Of a stretch of DNA of 8,875 bases, positions 6,813-8,875 are shown piece by piece (the stretch's first letter is position 1; each line of letters starts with the position of its first letter). The DNA lies in NCBI GenBank assembly GCA_027659245.1, contig JAQDPW010000042.1, positions 1 through 8,875 on the forward strand. The letters run 5' to 3'. The stretch comes from Streptococcaceae bacterium AM104-57. GTDB lineage: Bacteria > Bacillota > Bacilli > Lactobacillales > Streptococcaceae. The notes beneath the pieces are model-generated. The model was not told the origin of the DNA and did not search any database. It worked only from the letters and a program-made list of their open reading frames with translations. A program made the position numbers and the translations under genes.

Positions 6813-6846
6813 TGATAACACAACAAAATCAAATAGGAATTTATAG

Positions 6847-7389
6847 TCAATTGAAACAAGAATAAGACAAAAGAGCCTCGAAAAAAGTATTGCAACTTGG
6901 CAATACCTTTTTGAGGTGCTTTTTGATATGAGCCCATGTTTTCTCAATAGGATTGTACTCAGGTGAGTAGGGAGGAAGTGGTAAAAGTTTATGCCCAAAT
7001 TCTTCACATAAGAGCTCTAGCTCACCCATTCTATGGAATCTTGCATTATCCATAATAATAACTGATTGTTTGTTTAAGGTTGGTAAGAGAAACTTCTGAA
7101 ACCAAGCTTCAAAAAAGTCGCTCGTCATCGTCTCTTCGTAAGTCATTGGAGCGATTAACTCACCATTTGTTAGCCCTGCAACCAAAGAAATCCTCTGATA
7201 TCTTCTTCCAGATATTTTACCTCTTATTAACTGACCTTTTAATGAGCGACCATATTCTCGATAAAAATAAGTATCGAATCCTGTTTCATCAATATAAACA
7301 GGTGCTAGATGCTTTAAACTATTAAATTTTTTAAGAAATAAAGCTACTTTTTCTGGGTCTTGTTCATAGTAGGTGTGATTCTTTTTTTT
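6847..7389 (-). CDS. IS630 transposase, catalytic part (orfB, via -1 frameshift)
   Basis: The frame runs from the A8 run (7382-7389 on this strand) to the stop at 6847, about 180 residues, and has no ATG of its own near the start. It is the RNase H-like DDE domain of an IS630/Tc1-mariner-type transposase. The first Asp lies in PVYIDETGFDTY, the second in VIIMDNARFH and the Glu in PPYSPEYNPIEKTW, the usual YSPxxNPIE signature. No internal stop interrupts it. It ends only three bases inside the element's left end. Expression most likely needs -1 slippage from orfA on the A run; the TTG at 7185 is an unlikely start since it would lose the first Asp. Confidence 0.85.
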   Translation of the reverse strand, partial: KKKNHTYYEQDPEKVALFLKKFNSLKHLAPVYIDETGFDTYFYREYGRSLKGQLIRGKISGRRYQRISLVAGLTNGELIAPMTYEETMTSDFFEAWFQKFLLPTLNKQSVIIMDNARFHRMGELELLCEEFGHKLLPLPPYSPEYNPIEKTWAHIKKHLKKVLPSCNTFFEALLSYSCFN

Positions 7390-7694
7390 CGAGTGTACCC
7401 CATAGCTTTGAGAGCATAGTGGATAGTAGTTGGATGACAGCCAAATTCAGAAGCTATTTCAGTCAAATAAGCGTCTGGATTGTCAGTAAGATAGTTTTTA
7501 AGTCTATCTCTATCAACCTTTCTTGGTTTTCTTCCTTTTACTTGATGGTTTAGCTCTCCTGTTTTTTCTTTTAGCTTTAACCAGCAATAAATAGTATTAC
7601 GTGAGATTTGGAAAACGTGTGATGCTTCTGTTATACTACCTGTTCGCTCACAATAAGCGAGAACTTTTTTACGAAAATCTATTGAATATGCCAT
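7344..7694 (-). CDS. IS630 transposase, DNA-binding part (orfA)
   Basis: 116 residues from the ATG at 7694 (MAYSIDFRKKVL), the family N-terminus. An in-frame upstream start at 7775 would lie in flanking IS3 DNA. It carries two helix-turn-helix units: one around SITEASHVFQISRNTIYCWL, the other around YLTEIASEFGCHPTTIHYAL, the paired-like arrangement that binds the terminal repeats in Tc1/IS630 transposases. Near its end CGA-AAA-AAA-AGA places an A8 run in register for -1 slippage into orfB; without slippage it stops 12 codons later. Confidence 0.87.
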   Translation of the reverse strand: MAYSIDFRKKVLAYCERTGSITEASHVFQISRNTIYCWLKLKEKTGELNHQVKGRKPRKVDRDRLKNYLTDNPDAYLTEIASEFGCHPTTIHYALKAMGYTRKKRITPTMNKTQKK

Positions 7695-7737
7695 AAGAAG
7701 ATTATACCACATTATGTACTGTTTTAGGTTCATTTTA

Positions 7738-8166
7738 CTATAAATAGAGCTTTTGACTGCTTGATGGAATGGCAAACTCTGTCACATCTGTGTAGCACTT
7801 TTCCATTGGTTTAGAGACTTCAAATTTACGTTGAATGAGGTTATCTGCTTTCTTGCCAACGTCTCCTTTATGAGAAGAATACTTGCGTTTCTGCCGAATT
7901 TTAGCTTGTAAATTGAGCACTTTCATCAAGCGTTGAACTCTTTTATGATTGACCAAAAAAACACGATTTCTTAATTCTAAATGAATCCGACGATAACCAT
8001 AATTTCCCTTGTGTTCGGTAAAAATGGATTGAATTTCAGCTTTAAGCTCTTGGTCCTTATCTGGTTTGTTTAGCTGTTTCACGTGATAGTAGTAGGTCGA
8101 ACGAGCGAGTTTAATAGCTTTTAGAAGAATATCTAACGAAAAATCAGCGATTAATTCTCGAACAAT
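7738..8166 (-). pseudogene. IS3-family orfB, 3'-truncated
   Basis: An open frame without its own good start, -1 relative to orfA and overlapping it. It reads [12 protein letters not shown] at the beginning, then the HTH_21-like domain (EHKGNYGYRRIHLEL, NHKRVQRLMKVL) and the start of the integrase core. The first catalytic Asp is present in KCYTDVTEF. The frame then stops after SQKLYL, where a TAG is supplied by the end of the inserted IS630. About half the usual 270-280 residues remain; the second Asp and the Glu are missing, so the enzyme is dead. A GTG at 8082 is the first usual start codon in frame but the natural product would be an orfA-orfB fusion. Confidence 0.85.
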
Positions 8167-8666
8167 TTCCGTCTTTCTTCTTTCTCTTTTTCCTGCTTCA
8201 ATCGGAATTCTCTCAACTTTTTTAGAATGGCATTCTCCGCTCTTAGGTATTGTAGCTCTTCTTGTAGACGCTCTAACTCTGTCAATTCCTCAGGCTTTTT
8301 CTTTGGCTTACGTCCCATTTTAGATGGTCTCCCTCTTGTTTTCTCAACAATAGTATACCCATTTTTCTTGTATTGTGCCAGCCAATTTGAAAGCATTCCT
8401 TGGTTTGGGAGAGCATAATCAAGGCTGACACTTCTAAGTGAACGACCTTCAAGCAAGACTTTATCAATCATTTCTTGTTTTAGTTCTGGAGAATAATAAC
8501 AATTCTTACCTTTCTTGACTATTTTTATCCCGTAACGTTCAATCAATCTCATCATGTATCTTAGCCCAGAAACATCTACATCAAATCTTTTTGAAAGCTC
8601 CTTGAAGCTATGACCTTGCTTCCTAAGTTCATAGCTCTGAACTTTATCCTCATAAGTTAATTTCAT
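7741..8666 (-). mobile_element. Remnant of an IS3-family element (IS150 group, IS861-like)
   Basis: It contains complete orfA and the first half of orfB. Neither terminal inverted repeat is visible. One side is cut by IS630 at 7741 and the other gives way at the orfA start to hairpin-rich DNA of a different kind. The 3' half of orfB is not found on the far side of the IS630. The proteins resemble those of IS861-like streptococcal elements as I remember them. Confidence 0.75.
8151..8666 (-). CDS. IS3-family orfA (DNA-binding subunit)
   Basis: 171 residues from the ATG at 8666 ([18 protein letters not shown]). An in-frame ATG at 8672 and GTG at 8678 lie in or against the upstream hairpin. Two helix-turn-helix segments are visible: [20 protein letters not shown] (~14-33) and [22 protein letters not shown] (~75-96). 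A basic [14 protein letters not shown] linker and a leucine-rich coiled coil ([22 protein letters not shown], ~124-146) for dimerisation follow, the normal layout in the IS150 group. It overlaps orfB in the -1 frame. The frame is intact, but its partner is truncated. A GGGTGG ribosome site eight bases upstream lies inside a perfect hairpin arm. Confidence 0.85.
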   Translation of the reverse strand: MKLTYEDKVQSYELRKQGHSFKELSKRFDVDVSGLRYMMRLIERYGIKIVKKGKNCYYSPELKQEMIDKVLLEGRSLRSVSLDYALPNQGMLSNWLAQYKKNGYTIVEKTRGRPSKMGRKPKKKPEELTELERLQEELQYLRAENAILKKLREFRLKQEKEKEERRKLFEN

Positions 8667-8809
8667 AATCATGACCACCCGTCAAACGGGTGGTTTGTAC
8701 CAGGGCTATAAGCCCAGATAACTAGCCAGCGCCTAAAGACGCTGCCTTTCACTTTGTTCAAGCCTTATTGCTCTTGACTCGTCACTTGCCTCTTAAAGAA
8801 GCTTTAGTA
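8667..8809 (-). ncRNA. Putative IS200/IS605 right end with TnpB omega-RNA
   Basis: Five short stems follow the stop of the partial frame: 8788-8802, 8758-8777 (TCAAG/CTTGA), 8727-8744 (CAGCG/CGCTG), 8703-8715 (GGGCT/AGCCC) and 8674-8694. A sixth (8822-8835) lies within the coding end. Dense hairpins running from the 3' end of a coding frame to the element edge are the organisation of omega-RNAs in tnpB elements. These guide the TnpB nuclease with the sequence just outside the right end. The general look matches streptococcal and enterococcal IS605-type right ends as I remember them. The element's exact edge (about 8667-8673) and its family are inferred; it is cut by the window. Confidence 0.55.
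8674..8694. repeat. Perfect hairpin at the junction with IS3 orfA
   Basis: ACCACCCGT-CAA-ACGGGTGGT: 9-bp arms and a three-base loop. On the minus strand its 3' arm ends eight bases before the orfA ATG. It would be the last stem of the putative IS200/IS605 right end. Confidence 0.75.
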
Positions 8810-8875
8810 TTACTTACCACTATCCCTAAAGGGATCTTCATATTCTTTTACACTCAACTTATCTAAAGCAATATC
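8810..8875 (-). CDS. C-terminus of a gene running off the window, possibly tnpB
   Basis: Only 21 codons and a TAA are inside the window; the peptide ends with SVKEYEDPFRDSGK. The two other minus-strand frames have stops here, so this is the only open one. A hairpin (ATCCC-TAAA-GGGAT, 8822-8835) lies in the coding part and more follow the stop. That suggests the end of an IS200/IS605 tnpB, whose terminus commonly overlaps its guide RNA. The sequence itself is too short to prove the family. Confidence 0.45.
   Translation of the reverse strand, partial: DIALDKLSVKEYEDPFRDSGK

Larger units (their letters stand above)
6844..7740 (-). mobile_element. IS630-family element, IS630-Spn1-like
   Basis: About 897 bp. 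Both ends share the inverted terminal sequence TAGT-M-AA-W-TGAA (left TAGTCAATTGAA from 6844; right, read inward, TAGTAAAATGAA from 7740). Both are flanked by TA (6842-6843 and 7741-7742), the family's target duplication. It encodes orfA and orfB joined by a -1 frameshift, with all catalytic residues present, so it could still be active. I recall an IS630-Spn1 copy in the same place beside comW in S. pneumoniae TIGR4. The 182 bp between this element and comW (6662-6843) hold only the comW promoter region and a repeat. Confidence 0.85.

Noticed and set aside
6719..7007. Minus-strand frames of 72 and 66 codons spanning the IS630 left end
   Set aside because: They cross the junction in frames other than orfB and give hydrophobic AT-rich translations without ribosome sites.

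Overview
The window looks like chromosomal DNA of a mitis-group Streptococcus (S. mitis/S. oralis/S. pneumoniae relatives). The evidence is the gene order comW-purA-tadA-ffs-dut-(phosphatase)-radA-carbonic anhydrase, very pneumococcus-like RadA, TadA and PurA proteins, a CiaR-controlled small RNA, and an IS630-Spn1-like element beside comW. ComW is clearly diverged from the pneumococcal protein as I remember it, so a mitis/oralis-type strain is more likely than S. pneumoniae itself. All supported genes read on the minus strand, so the biological order runs from high to low coordinates.

Region 8875-6844 is a pile of mobile DNA. At the right edge is a hairpin-rich tract with the last 21 codons of an open frame. 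I interpret it as the 3' end of an IS200/IS605-type tnpB gene with its omega-RNA. It abuts the start codon of an IS3-family (IS150 group) orfA. The partner orfB keeps only the first catalytic aspartate and is cut by an IS630-family element (6844-7740), which is itself nearly intact and uses a -1 frameshift on an A8 run. The rest of the IS3 element is not found on the other side of the IS630, so material was lost.

Region 6843-4892 holds comW (activator of the competence sigma factor SigX) and purA (adenylosuccinate synthetase). Between them lie a good sigma-A promoter for purA and a near-perfect PurR box. Just after purA sits a perfect CiaR box, a -10 and a roughly 100-nt small RNA of the csRNA type, with an anti-Shine-Dalgarno loop and a strong terminator (4747-4885).

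Region 4746-3456 has tadA (tRNA adenosine deaminase), the small SRP RNA gene ffs with its own extended -10 promoter, and dut. A SigX cin-box (TTCGAATA) lies directly behind the ffs terminator and should start the late-competence operon dut, a histidine-phosphatase gene, then radA. RadA appears to start at an AUC codon.

Region 1539-1 carries an AIM24-family gene, a terminator-like inverted repeat, and a beta-carbonic anhydrase gene with its own promoter.

Taken together, the window links both arms of competence (ComW for SigX activity, and SigX-driven dut-radA for recombination) with a CiaR small RNA of a family known to silence comC, next to purine synthesis, translation and housekeeping genes. 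Assignments rest on reading motifs and on remembered family sequences. No database search was run.
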